The notes under the pieces were generated by a model, which did no database searches, was not told where the DNA came from, and worked only from the letters and a program-made list of their open reading frames with translations. Below are positions 11,313 through 23,540 of a stretch of 64,000 nt of DNA, in pieces. Source of the DNA: Saururus chinensis. Taxonomy: Eukaryota; Streptophyta; Magnoliopsida; Piperales; Saururaceae. Where the stretch lies: NCBI GenBank assembly GCA_035235625.1, contig CP141145.1, positions 34,080,668 to 34,144,667 of the forward strand. The letters run 5' to 3'. The first letter of the stretch is position 1. Each line of letters starts with the position of its first letter. The position numbers were made by a program, and so were the translations under genes.

Positions 11313-13629
11313 CCGAGTGACTGGAAAACAAGTCCTCGAGTAAGACATCAACATGCTAGAGAAGAAAAAAATGTGGACGGCCAAGGAGGAATTCACAAAC
11401 AAACCTTAGTTTAAAGGTTGGATGGAACAATATCAACACACAAGCACAATAAAATTAATAGAAACAATTTTTGTTCTAATTTTTTGTTAATCAATGAAAA
11501 AACTATCCTTGGGGTGACTTACATGTTTTTAAACACAAGAACATTCAAACAATTATATCCATATTTGGACAAAGTCAAATCACACATAAAACTCATAGGG
11601 TCTTGTCAGAATATATACTAATAATTCACCACACACGTACAATTATAAGTAATTGACGCTCATATGCTTATGCTTAAAATCATACTTCACACTAAAAGTT
11701 TTACTAAAGAATATAAGAAATTCTACATTTTTTTTAGAGATTGTGGTCCTTTCCGTGCTCTCGTTTTTAACTGGACTACTCTTATAGTGAACCTCCATCG
11801 TGAGGATGCTGAGTATACTATATAGGATGGCTAAGCAAGTGCTATGTAATAACAATGTATATACTCTCATTACATCATCACAATAATAATACTAACATAT
11901 CCATTAGTATATCCACCATCATCAAACATAGATGAAGTAAACAAGACAATCATAATTACTTTCTTATGATTTCATGCATTCATAATGTGACCTCACTTTG
12001 TAGTCTCTAGCTTCATAAAGGTAAGCCATAAGGTTTTCTATGATACAGTAGTCACATCTAGGAGTATAGCCTTGCATCACTAAACAATGAACTACTCACT
12101 GCCGACCTCAAGTATTTTGAGGCTTGCCCTCTTCATCCATGCTATGAAGTTAAGGCCCATGGGGCTCATAGACCCAAGTGGTTGAAGTCTTTAACTTTCA
12201 TGATCATCAGCACCTCCTTTATTACGTTGTATGGGCCCAGTCATCTTTTATTGTTTTACTCTATTTGAACACATCTCCCTGGCTAGGGAAGTGATTCTGC
12301 ATAACTCTCATCCTTAGAGAGTCGAAAGACTTTAGTTCTATTTCATGTCAAACTCTCTCTGTTACATGGCTAAAGACTCATTTGAAAAGTCATTCAGACA
12401 CGATGATTTTTTTGTCCTTAAGTGCTTTTATAACAATTTGGGTGAGTGTGATCCATTATAACGATTTTCACACACACAAACAAGAGCACATATACCGCAA
12501 TATCATCATAAATCACAATATCACATATAATTATATTTTAAGTATTCAATATTATACTCTTATATCTCATAATAATAGCCTAACACTCATAGCATTTATT
12601 GCTAGTATTTTTTTTATAAAACCAACTTACTGTCGGTGTACTCGTTGATTCATCAACCAAGTCACCGATGACCATCAATAATTCATTGATGTGTCGAACT
12701 CTTACCAATAGTGGGATAGAAATGACATCCATCATCATCAACGCTTTAACCTCATTACCAATGACCCATCGGTGACAAACGAACATGTCGATGCTAATCA
12801 ATATTAGTACTATCATCTCCTCTGTTACATCAACAACATCAATAATATTGCAAAATCAAAACTATAACATGGTTTTATGGAATAAAATACTCATTAAACA
12901 CAACGATCAAGATCATATTTATCACTAGAATATAGCATTTTAAAAATCATGCTTTCATACTCTCAATTACCATAACATTACAATTCAAATCCATTATGTC
13001 TATACATGAAGTTAAATTGCACTACAAGGTTAGCAATCCAACCTTTTTCCACAAACAAATGAGGTCCACAATAGAGAGAGGAGAGAGAAAAAAGAGAGAG
13101 TGAATAGAGAGAGAAAAGAGAGAGATAGTTGAAAGAGAGAGTGAATAGAGAGAGAAAGAGGAAAAAGGAGAAAGGAGAGAGAGAGGTGGGAGAATGACAA
13201 ATCAATTAACGAGAACGAAATCATATTTAGTCTTTTACAAAGGACAAAATTACTTAAAAATTAAAAAAAACCATGTGGGTGCAAGCTTGTGCCTACATGG
13301 CAAAAATTAACACTATTATAGTAAATATTTTTAACTGAATACTATTTAAAAAAATATTATTTATATAATTTTCTCTATTTATAAACCCTAATTAATATGA
13401 CTTATAAGTCAATTTATTTATTTTATTTTTTATAAAATCTCTTAATTTATCACATTTTTATTAAAAAAACTAAAATTCCAAAGTCGTGATAGAAATCATC
13501 TTCTAGAAGGAAAGACTCCCTCCATGCCAGTACAATAAATAACAAATTCACTATTCAAAGTCAACACATGACTTGCCCCCACTTGGAGACATGTAGAATT
13601 TCTGTTAAGGTATAGCCATGTAGACCTAT
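11313..13629. other. Intergenic AT-rich DNA between the PP2-B repeats
   Basis: No gene is recognised. An LTR-like start (TGTAATGCCCAAAC) at about 11063 runs into this area without a recognisable end. Short ORFs at 11418-12816 look random. A GA-rich tract is listed separately. Confidence 0.45.
13073..13190. repeat. GA-rich simple repeat
   Basis: A purine tract of GAGAGA blocks contains a roughly 60-bp unit (GAGAGTGAATAGAGAGAGAA) present twice. Serine- and leucine-rich ORFs read from the opposite strand are artefacts of this tract. Confidence 0.85.
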
Positions 13630-14050
13630 TGTAAGGACCCTCATCTTTGAACCGGTTTTGGTTTTCTTTAATTATGGGTTATCGTGAGATTTACGCGTTT
13701 TTTGATCTTATTCGGTGATTTCATAAATAAATAGTGTTTGTGATCATTTTAACCAAAATTAACTTCAATATTAGTGGTTTTGAGTGATTTTAAACCAAAT
13801 GTGAAGTTTTGAGATTTTTTAGAATTTTTACTATTTTCCCAAAAATTAGGGTTTTGGCGGGACCCCTGTGGGCCCCACCGTTGAAAATTTTATTTTTGTG
13901 TCAAATGAACCTAGACATATACTTAAGGTCCCACAAAAATTTTCAGAATTTTATTAGGCTTAAAATGTGCTTAAATTTACAAAATACCCACTTTTAGCCT
14001 ACTTTTCATATTTACACCACAAAACTTACCTATGCCTACCCCAACCCTTA

Positions 14051-14060
14051 CTATAAAAGG
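14051..14060 (+). promoter_or_regulatory. TATA box of the LTR promoter
   Basis: CTATAAAAGG sits in otherwise non-coding LTR sequence at the usual distance from a U3 start. It is inferred to be the retrotransposon promoter. Activity is unknown. Confidence 0.5.
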
Positions 14061-16085
14061 GCAAACCTGATCCATTTCTATTTTTGGGAATAGGCTAAGG
14101 AAGGAGGGCTGGCCTAATCCCCACTTAGGCCCGAATTAGAAGCCGATTAAGGTAAGCTTGCTCTAATTAAGCACTAATTCATGGCTTTTCTCTTAATTTC
14201 TTCCAAATCTACCATTTTCCCCTTAATTCAATTCGTTTTTGACCATCAAAAGCTACTGATTTGTGTTTTACTATAAACCCTAACATTCAAAATTCAATTT
14301 TTACTACCAACAAGCCCTAGATCTAAGGTTTAATTATGGATTTCTTGGGTAAATCGATTTCTATTAGAGTTTAATTCAAACTCATTTTGTTTTCAAGGAT
14401 TTCAAGAAGGGTGACTCTTCAATCCGAGCTTAATCAAGTGCTGAGGTAATGGGTCTTCGAAATCTCTGTTTATCCATGGTAAAACTCTTCATTTTTGGCT
14501 TATTTCGAAATGGTTTGCTTGATTTAGTGTGTTAATGGTAAGATTAGAAAATGGAATTATTTAATCCCGATTTCTTAGGGTTTTGCATTATTATGGTTTG
14601 GTTTGATATTCTGGAAGTCAAGGAGGACTTTTGATGATGATTAGGGTTTTAGATGTGGATTTGAAGTGTTATCTATGGTGTTTCGGTTTGGATTTGCGAA
14701 AGGAAGAAGATGATTGTTCTGCCGTGTTGGCGATCGATCGGCCTTGCAGGGCGATCGATCGGCTGAACTGAAAATTTCAAATTTTTGCGTGTAACCGATC
14801 GAACGGCTTGAAGGGCGATCGATCGACTACACAGGAAATTGTGTGTTGTGTGTATGATGTCTATTTTGATGATTCCACTTTAGCTTGCCAATTTTATATG
14901 AATGTGGAGTGTTTTAAGCTATGTTAGGCTACTGGAAATACATGCTATTGAGTTTATAGAGTTGAGACATATGCTTAGGATGGTGGGATGACTTATATTT
15001 TGTGGCATGATGTTGGAATCGTTATCTAGAAATTATGAACGGTTGTTTCCCTTTGGATAAGCATATATTTTCAGTAGGACTACAATCATTGTTGGACTGA
15101 TTTGTCATAATAAATTGTGATTAATGGTGTGTGAATGTTGGTGAATGTCATGACTCAATGATGAAATGAGTGATGTTATAGGTGTTTAGCCCTTGTGGTT
15201 GAGTTTTGAATCTAGCTGTGATTTCAACGATTCTTCTACTATGATTTCCGTTGGAATTCATGTTTAGATAGAAATTCACATGTGTAGTGTGGTAGTGAGT
15301 TGAATTTCAAGCATGTTGATATGCATTATGTGAAAGGCTTCTACTAGTTACACACACACATGTGGGGGTTAAATGATGATGTTGAAGCTTAATATCGTGA
15401 TTATGAATGATGCATTAGGGGCTGGTGAGAGCACTTATCATGAATAGGATTCATGTATGCTTTGCCCACGCATGTACCATGCTGCACGCATCATGAAAAT
15501 AGATTTCCAATTGAGGCTTCATCGTGATTAATCGAATTTGACCGATTAGATGCAATGTGATGGAATTGTGTGCCGGGTTTATCGGTCGTGGATTAATCGC
15601 AAGTTGATTGGTCTGAAAGGACATATTTTGATTTGAAGTTCCTGTGTGGAACGATTTGGAGTTCCTGTGTGGAACAAGTGCACTCCCCGGGTTGAGTCTT
15701 GTTAAATGGAAGGATGTGGGGACGAGTTGTGTACTTGTCTTGCAGATATGTGAGAATGTTATTATGTGTGTCATCTGGACCCTGAGAATCCAGTATGGTA
15801 TGCCGTGTGCACCCTGCTACCACGTGTTCTAGGGTTCTCTGTGTGAGAACTCGAGCTCTTCCCTCCGCAGGAGATGTCCCTGGGCGAACACCCCTGCTCT
15901 AGGTTCTCTGTGTGAGAATGGGACATCCTTGGCCAGGATCGTCCAGGGCGAGCAGTATTAGGGATTGACAACCCCGATCTTTCTTGAATTCTTGTGTAGA
16001 ATTTTGGTACCATGACACGCCTTCGTGGCCTTGTCTATGCTCCCGTCTGTGTGACGTTAATGTGTGATTACTCCTTGATGGAGGT

Positions 16086-16490
16086 TGATTGTGATGACAT
16101 TATGCATGTGGGAATATGTATGTTAGAGATACATCCATGCATGTTGATTTTGATGTTATGCATGTGGAATATGTATGTTAGAGATACATCCATGCATGTT
16201 GACTTTGATGATAAAATGCATGTGGAAATATGTATGTTAGAGATACATCCATGCAGGTTGTGATGATATTATGCATGTGGAATATGTATGTTAGAGATAC
16301 ATCTATGCAGGTTGTGATGCTATTATGTATGTGGGAATATGTATGTTAGAGATACATCCATGCAGGTTGTGATGATATTATGCATGTGGGAATATGTATG
16401 TTAGAGATACATCCATGCGGGATTGGTATGATGTGAATGCATGTGGGAATATGTATGCTAGAGATACATCCATGCAGGTTGAATTATGCA
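16086..16490. repeat. Minisatellite of about 60 bp, about 7 copies, within the LTR
   Basis: Each unit contains GGAATATGTATGTTAGAGAT followed by ACATCCATGCA and a GTTG-TGATGATATTATGCATG spacer. Units differ slightly in length. ORFs across it show a repeating pattern only because of the tandem repeat. Confidence 0.92.
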
Positions 16491-17243
16491 TTATGATGCA
16501 GTGTTAGGTGATATGAATGTGTGATCAGAAAGTGATGCACCATATAAATCTTTGATCTGAACGATCTCATTTCTAAGTTATCGTATTTTCTACGTTGACA
16601 GTGATATTAAAACCATTGCTGAGTGTTAAAACTCACCCCTCTTTTGTGTTTTGATTTGGGGCTGCGTGGTGCGACACGCAGACGGACAGGATTGCCTCTT
16701 TGAGGAAAGGTCAGAGGTAGCTTGGGTGTGATGATGGAGATCGTTGAGTGACTTACCTGCGTTTGTTTCATGCTTTATGTTTGAACCTTTGTGTAGGGTT
16801 CTTGTTTTGGATTTATGTCATATACTACAGTTGTGATGATTATAACTTATTTTGAGCCGGTGTGGGTTTTACTTAACTAAGCTTGTGGGTTTGAGATTGT
16901 TGTTTACTTTGTGATAAGCAACACCTTTTTCTTCCCTTTTATTTACTCTTGCTCAAAGGATTGTGCGCGCTCCGTGTTGCTGTTAATCGCCCGTGGTTAG
17001 GGTTAAGTCTTCCGCTAGATCATTTATCAATTTTCACTTCGTCGCCCCCGCGCGCTTGACCGGCCCTTGGACCGGGTTCGGGTCTGGTCGGGCATCGCCG
17101 GGGCGTGACACCTATGGATTCAAGGTAGTATGTTTGCTAGTATGTTTGCTTTGTTTTTTTGAAACCAGTGATGCCTGCTCACATTTGACAAGAGGTCTCA
17201 CAAGTGTGTGAAATATCCATAGAAGCTATGTAATTTATATTTT

Positions 17244-17850
17244 TTGACAAATTTAGCCCTCTATCCTTTTCTTCTCCCTTTATTCTCCGTTTCTTATTCC
17301 GTCGAGATCTCCTTTTCTTCTTTCTTTTTCTTCCACTGTCATATCACTTCTTCTCTATCTAAATCACTATTCTTTTTTTCTTCTTTGATTCAAATCTTAA
17401 CTCCAATTTTTGTGCCTACTCCTCTATCTCCCTCTCCATCTATAGTAGCTTCGGCACATCTTTCATGACATGCCCCTTTTATTAGGCCCGACCTCCTCTT
17501 TTTATTTTTTATTATTTTATTTATTTATTTTGTCCAGATCTCTTTTTTTTCCATCCAAATCACTGCTTTATTTCTTCCTTTATTCAAATCTTAACTCCGT
17601 TCCTCCTTCTCCTCTATCTCCCTCTCTGTTTCCCTCTTCGTCTATAGCAGATCTTTACTCCATGCCTCTTTTTCCTCTATTTCTTTCTCCATCTCTCTCC
17701 GTCCACCGTGCCCTCTTATGTTTCTTTTTTTTCTTTTTTTCATATCACTTCTTCCTTCGTCTAAATCATTACTCCCTTTCTTCAACATCTTTACTCCATG
17801 CTCCATGCCTCCATCTCCTCGATCTCCCTCTATGTCCACGACACGCCTCA
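17244..17850. repeat. Long pyrimidine-rich tract with degenerate internal repeats
   Basis: About 600 bp is strongly C and T on the plus strand. Blocks such as AAATCTTAACTCC, CTCTATCTCCCTCTC and ATCTTTACTCCATGC recur at irregular spacing, which points to degenerate tandem duplication. ORFs here (17244-17931) translate to Ser, Leu and Phe runs and are not credible genes. Confidence 0.75.
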
Positions 17851-17999
17851 CTCCTAATAAAGATAGTAATATTTTCTCTCTTTGTATATAATATAAAGAA
17901 TAAATTACTCTTTTTATATATAATAAAGTGAGTAAATATTTACAGTTTTCACTATCATTTCCTTTATTTTCCGCGTGTCAAAGAATTAGAGCAGTTTGA

Positions 18000-18440
18000 T
18001 TATAGATAAAAAAAATAGAAATTTTGTAAGAAGCCAACATTCTTTGTACCTCTTGATGAAAATAAGTGTAGGCTGGGGTCATCTTGAACGACATATTACT
18101 GCCTTCGGTGGTAAAATAGTGGTATAACAACACCTTTTCAAAGTTGGGCTTCCTAGTAGTCTTGTAGCCATTTAGGAAGGTAAGGGACAATTAGGCACGA
18201 AGGTGGCCGACCTGAGTAGCAGCCTCAATCTCAGAGGCAGTTCCCTCCACGAATTTCGGACGGAGGAAACCGTGGCAAAGAGCAATTTGGCAGGTGTGAT
18301 AAAGTTGGAGGCAGAGGTGGAGAAAGAGGATGTCCAAGAGTTGAATGGGAACTCCGGCTTGACAATGGAGCGCCAAGAGCCGGGGTCGAGCTAGTCTTCC
18401 TCGGATAAAAGGGTATTTTTGTCTAAATATTAATTTTAGA
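18000..18440 (-). pseudogene. Unidentified protein-coding relic
   Basis: Read on the minus strand, one frame stays protein-like for over 130 codons. It contains CHGFLRPKFVEGTASEIEAA, then a TAA stop near 18190, then in the same frame LSLTFLNGYKTTRKPNFEKV and MTPAYTYFHQEVQRML. The continuity across a single stop suggests a recently inactivated exon or captured gene fragment. I do not recognise the family. It lies directly upstream of PP2-B copy 2, outside the duplicated unit. Confidence 0.4.
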
Positions 18441-18543
18441 ATCAATATCATATTAACAATTTCTTTTGTAGTTAACGTCTAAATCCTGATTATTTAAGAG
18501 ATAATTTAAAAACAAAGATACTAGCGTGCCTTCAATTTTGTTC

Positions 18544-18635
18544 TATTGTTATATGGTGTTAGCTTTCTGCTCAATCGATTGAAGTTTTGTTATATTGTTA
18601 AATGGTGTTAGCCTTCTGCTCAATCGATTGAAGTT
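18544..18635. repeat. 45-bp direct repeat just upstream of PP2-B copy 2
   Basis: ATGGTGTTAGCTTTCTGCTC followed by AATCGATTGAAGTT occurs twice in tandem with two or three differences. It ends about 40 bp before the left breakpoint of duplication unit B. Confidence 0.85.
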
Positions 18636-18798
18636 GGTTAGAACGCTACACCAATTTCTGAAACGCTGCATCACGGATTCCGCCTGTAAATTCGTCTTCC
18701 CCGGCGCCGTCTCCAATCCACGCAAATCCCTTTTTCACTTCCATAATCTCGTTCCTCACTTTCTGCTCCTGTCTTCTCCTTGTCAGATTTTTTGGGGA

Positions 18799-20333
18799 AT
18801 GGATTTCTGTGGGTTGCCGGAGGGCTGCATTTCCCACGCGATTTCGTTCACGTCGCCCCGCGACGCCTGCCGCTCCTCGGCGATCTCGGCCACCTTCCGG
18901 TCTGCATCCGAGGCGGACGCCGTCTGGGAGAAGTTCCTGCCTCGGGATTACGCGGACATCCTTGACCGGAGCGTTTCGCCACTCCAGTTCTCGTCCATGA
19001 AGGAGCTCTACTTCCGCCTGTGCCAGCCCCTCCTCCTCGACCATGGAAAAACGGTAAATACCGCTAATTAGCTTTTCCATCCTTTGTTTTTCGAATGGAG
19101 ATCCGCTAGCGCGCTTATGAAGAGCTCCCTTTTAATTTTGCACCCAAAAAATGTTGCATTAAAAAATGTCTTTTTAAAGATTAATACTCCACAGTAAATT
19201 ACACCTGTTAATCATCAACAAAAACATAGCGCGTAGGGACCCCCTTGTGAGGTCCTGGGGCGGCTTTTCACTAAAAGTGGGATGGCTGAATATCTGAAGA
19301 TTGTATTAGAAATTGTTTAATTGTCAATTAGACAAAGTTTGTGCCTGATTAGTCTCCTGTGCAAGTTTCATATGTACAGGGAGATGAAGATGAAATACAG
19401 AGTTTATCATTATAATGACTAATATTTGTACCATACTTGTTGTTGTCCATACTATGGTGTTGTAGCAGAGCTTTTGGTTGGAGAAATCAAGTGGGAAGAA
19501 GTGCTACATGGTGTCTGCAAGAGAACTTGCAATTGCGTGGGGAGACACAGAGATGTATTGGAGGTGGATTACATTACCTGAATCAAGGTCGGTCTTTTCT
19601 TGTTTCCTTTCTCTTTTGACAATTTGATCAGCTTTACTTGCAACTCAATGTTTTTTCTATTTTCCTTCATAATCATATTCCCAAGTTTCGCTGAACTGAG
19701 AATCATCAGCATTTGGAGTTGAAAAGCTTTACCCTATTAAGGATGGTGAAGAGAGGAAATAATTCTGGATTCTTTGGGAGTTTTTGACGAAAATGAATTG
19801 ATCTTGTTTGTTTACATACAAGTTTTACATAGTTCCAAGTTCCAGCAACCAAAACAAAAAAAAAATCTATAAAACTATGTACAACACTGAAGTTACAATC
19901 TTATCTGGGCAGGTTCCCGAAAGTAGCCGAGCTCTTGCGAGTTTGTTGGTTGGACATCAAAGGCAAATTTAACACTCGGATGTTGTCTCCTAAAACAACT
20001 TACGTCGCTTATCTTGTGCTAAAGATCCAACCTGATGCACGTGGACTCAAGATGCCTCCTGCTGAGGTCTCAGTAGAATTAGGAGACAGTACATTCGCTC
20101 ATTCTGCTTATTTACAATCCCATGATGCCCAAAACCGTCGCCGGTGGGTTCCGCAAACCAGAAGCGATGGCTGGCGGGAGGTAGAGGTTGGAGAGTTCTA
20201 CAATGACGACGGAGAGGATGGAGAAGTAACGATGAGTGTGATGGAGATCAGAAGTCTGCACTGGAAGAAGGGGCTTATCATCGAAGGCATTGAGATCAGG
20301 CCCAAGTCAGAGCCTGAGAATGACGGTCATTGA
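18799..20333 (+). CDS. PP2-B: F-box/PP2-B protein, copy 2, with in-frame deletions
   Basis: Three exons at 18799-19053, 19469-19587 and 19913-20333 give 264 aa. The introns sit at the same positions as in copy 1. The F-box (GLPEGCISHAISFTSPRDAC) and PP2 blocks (SSGKKCYMVSARELAIAWGD, GLIIEGIEIRPK) are intact. Compared with copy 1, two deletions of 27 and 42 nt remove 23 residues from the middle of the PP2 domain, next to NRRRWVPQTR, without breaking the frame. The TATA box of copy 1 reads TGTAAA here (18685-18690), and the G-box lies outside the duplicated segment. The protein may still be made from a new promoter, or this may be an early pseudogene. An in-frame ATG at 18595 is ignored because the family start is at 18799. 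Confidence 0.82.
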
Positions 20334-20856
20334 TTACTTTTTTATAAAATTTCAACTAAGAAGACTTCCTCCCTTTTCTTTGTTTTGTTCTTGCTTTTCT
20401 TCATACTCTTTTTGAGCCCGTCGGATCATGAATTTAGAATCTCAGGTTCTTGTGGAATTATAAGTATATTGATGCACTTGTAAAAAAAAAAAAAGAGTTT
20501 ATTGATTTACGATTAAGTTACTCATTAATTAGAGTGAATGGTCTTAAAACTAACACATTAGCTGTTTTCTTCTCATTTGTAGTGACAAAGACACGCATTG
20601 CTAATTTGATAAATGTTGAATTATGAGTGGACTTTCGACTCCTATGCAATAATCTCCCTAATGGCAACGTTAACGAATGCTTCCCGGAGTAAAGTGGGGA
20701 TTCATGGTTTAAGTAGTCCAAATTCGAAAGTCTTTTACATGGACGAGATGCCACTTAATATGTAGAAGCCCCTCTAGCCGTTAGTAAAGCATGTTCAATC
20801 AACAGTTATGTAGTTGAATAATTTTCACATGAAGAATTATGTATGAATCACATGTA

Positions 20857-21401
20857 GGGGTTCTTTGGGTGCAAAATTTGTGTAAGATTTTAGCGCTTCT
20901 GGCCCCATTTTGTCCAGAATAATTGGAATCATAGTTGGGTATAAAAGGTGGGTAAAATTAAAAATTTTGCCCAAAAGTTGATTTCTAATAGTTTTAAGTC
21001 ATAAATTGAATCACCTTACCAGGTAATTTCATGATTCCGGCTCCCAAGTCCCAACCCAGTGTTTTGGAATTTTTTTTTAATTACTACCCCTCATATTGAT
21101 TTGAGCCTCAAGAAGCATATCACATAGGTGAGGCCTATTTTTAAGGTTTAAAATTACCTACTAATATGAGATCTAGTTTGATAAAGCTTAAATTTAGGAG
21201 CGCAACAATACAAAAAACGTACATATCCGAGTTCGAGAGAGAGTATTGTATTAATTTAAAATTTTAAAAATGAGTTTGGCGTGACATCCAAATTTATTCT
21301 AAAAAATTCTATTACCAACCATAATTTTCATTCGGCGGTAAATTATTAAAATTCTAAAAAAATTTATTTCCTTTTAAAAAATGATACACCCAAACAACCC
21401 C
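20857..21401. mobile_element. MITE specific to unit B, Tourist/Harbinger-like ends
   Basis: This 545-bp insertion is absent from unit A. The ends are inverted: GGGGTTCTTTGGGTG on the left and CACCCAAACAACCCC on the right. GGGGTT-TTTGG ends are typical of Tourist-type (PIF/Harbinger) MITEs. The flanking trinucleotides are GTA and ATA, an imperfect 3-bp target duplication. No coding sequence is present. Confidence 0.65.
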
Positions 21402-21905
21402 ATAATAGCTGAATGAAAGGTAGACAATATGTTTAAGTCCAAAGACATGCATTTCAACTCACTCTATGCATCACAACATGTTTTGACAAGGTGGGATATG
21501 GTGGGCTAGCAAGTCAATGGTCATGGTAATTGTATGAGTAAACATAGTATTACTCCTCAAAACACAATAAATTTTTTAGACTATGAAAATGCAATTTATC
21601 ATTTGAGTTCGATTAGATAAGTTTACATAGGCATGAGCTCAAGCATTGTCGTGCCAAGTAAGTTTAACTAACTACATGCCCCGTTGAGTTCTTGGATCAA
21701 GATGCCCATGCTCACGCCAATATATGTGAGTTTGGGCTCATTAATTTTTTTCATTATTATTTTGATGGTGATTTTAGAATTTAGAAATAAGACAAAACTT
21801 GTTGACTCTACTTTTCAAGCCACTTTAACACTTTTATATAAACAACATGTTGTGGGCTTGTTGTTTACTTGAGTTGGTTTTTTTCGAGAAAAGAGATGGA
21901 TATAC

Positions 21906-23020
21906 ATGTGACACCCAAAATTTTAGAAATTCTGAGCCATGACAAATAACAGATACATTGGCGAAGGGCGCAACCTACTGTCGACATGTTATCAATGCAT
22001 CAATGAAAGCAGTAGAGTCATTTACAATAAAAATGTGGTTGGTTACATGATTATTAGACTTAAGAGGCAAATTATACCCCTTATAAAGGGTAAAAATTAC
22101 ATAAATGTGGATACTTTATGATTGAGAAAGAGTCCAAGAAAGAGAAAGAGTTTGGATACTCTATGATTGTGCATAATACTTAAAGGACATGGGTATCTAG
22201 TGACGGTCTAGGCTCCAAAAGCATGTCATGGTATGGAAAATGATTTCGGCTCCCTAAGGTTTAAGAGGTTATTGTTTGTTGATCTACTTCTCAAGGCTTT
22301 CGAGTTTGTTCAAATAAGTTATAACTTTAAAATAAACATGACTCAAGTAAAACACAATAAATGTGATCATAGAGAACTAAGAATTTGAACAACTTGAGTC
22401 TATGAACCCTTGTAGCTCCTAGCTTCTTGACGTGTCTGGAGTGGGTTATAATCTTCAACAAAAGTCTAAAGCTGCTTCATGGAGTACTACACAGTTCGAG
22501 GAGCCATAAAAATCTTCTTAAGATTGCCATGACTATATCCTATGGTTATGTTTAGTCAAATACTTTAATATATCTATATATGTTATAAATGTGAATTATA
22601 AGTTCTAGATGTGAATGTTGTCAATTGCTTTAATAATATAATATTACAAATATATTATTTTATCTCGCTAAGAATGTTTGATATACATAACATACTTGTG
22701 GTGTAGGATATGTGATGCAGTTAGAAGACATTTTCAACTTTGGGGACAGGGAAAGACGTATATGCATAACAACTAACTTTATAGGTTTTTCTCTTATCCT
22801 TTTTACTAAAATAAATGTAAGCACGCGTGCCAAATTATTTTGACTTGTAGTTGGAATAATGCATAGACATACAAGTGTCTTACTTATAGATCCTATGTTT
22901 TATTTAATTTGCTTTAGTTAATTAGGCATATACATATTATGATATCTTAGTGCAATGAAAGGTACAAACCATTTCATCATGTCCTAAACATTGTGCTTTA
23001 GAAAATCGGGGGTGTGACAC
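21906..23020. mobile_element. Candidate solo LTR, about 1.1 kb
   Basis: The segment starts near TGTGACACCCAAAATTTTAG and ends near CGGGGGTGTGACA. TATAC occurs at 21901-21905 and 23021-23025 as a possible 5-bp target duplication, but this requires one extra base at each LTR end. The same LTR start is present in unit A at about 11063, so the insertion is older than the duplication. No internal coding region is attached. Confidence 0.45.
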
Positions 23021-23025
23021 TATAC

Positions 23026-23540
23026 GTGCTCTTGTGAGAGGGGAAAAAAAAGTTTTATTTATTATATATGGGGAGAGTTTTGTAAGTTTTTTTAAGGGGC
23101 TTCAAAAGGCACAAAGGAAAGAACTATCGTAATTCAATTTTTCACCACTGTTAGTGGAATTTACTATTGTTGTTCATGGAGGTAGGCACATCACCCAACC
23201 CTAAAGTAAATCTTGTCTCATTCTATTTTTATTATTTTGGTTATCATTGTATTTATTGTTTTCTTGATAGGGTTTGTACTAGCAATTGTGTTCAAACACA
23301 TTAGAATAGTCATTATTAGGGTTTGGTAAAACCCTTAGATCCCTAACAAGTGGTGTTGTCTCTACGGACCCTAGAGGATTTTGTGGTGTAAACTTGATTG
23401 AGGCATTCAATTAAGTGAGAGCATGTTGTGCACAATCACTATGGATTACTTATTTCCCTTTCATTTCGTTATATTAGGCTAATTTCTTTTATATTTACTT
23501 CATATTTGCTTATCTTCACCAACCTATAACATAATATTTG
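23026..23540. other. Intergenic, nothing recognised
   Basis: AT-rich sequence without coding signal, RNA gene or clear repeat ends. Confidence 0.45.

Larger units (their letters stand above)
13630..17110. mobile_element. Solo LTR, 3.48 kb, probably Ty3/gypsy
   Basis: The element begins TGTAAGGACCC and ends GGGGCGTGACA, so it has canonical TG...CA ends. It is flanked by perfect 5-bp target duplications CCTAT at 13625-13629 and 17111-17115. A TATA box, CTATAAAAGGG, lies at about 14051-14060, about 420 bp in, consistent with a U3 promoter driving rightward transcription. No gag or pol sequence is present, so this is a single LTR left by LTR-LTR recombination or an unusual coding-free element. 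The GGGGCGTGACA end and great length resemble LTRs of large gypsy lineages. The inside carries a minisatellite and a cluster of GCGATCGATCGGC motifs (about 14730-14830). Confidence 0.8.
18676..22156 (+). repeat. Tandem duplication unit B, containing F-box/PP2-B copy 2
   Basis: This unit is homologous to 8026-11312. It lacks both foldback MITEs of unit A but carries its own 545-bp MITE at 20857-21401. Right-end homology stops about 250 bp into the LTR-like sequence that begins at about 21906. Confidence 0.85.

Noticed and set aside
16086-16490. Regular repeats with spacers, superficially CRISPR-like
   Set aside because: The units are contiguous, about 60 bp long with conserved spacers and length drift, in plant LTR DNA. 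It is a minisatellite.
17244-17931. Hydrophobic Ser/Leu/Phe-rich ORFs that look like membrane proteins
   Set aside because: They are translations of a long pyrimidine-rich degenerate repeat.
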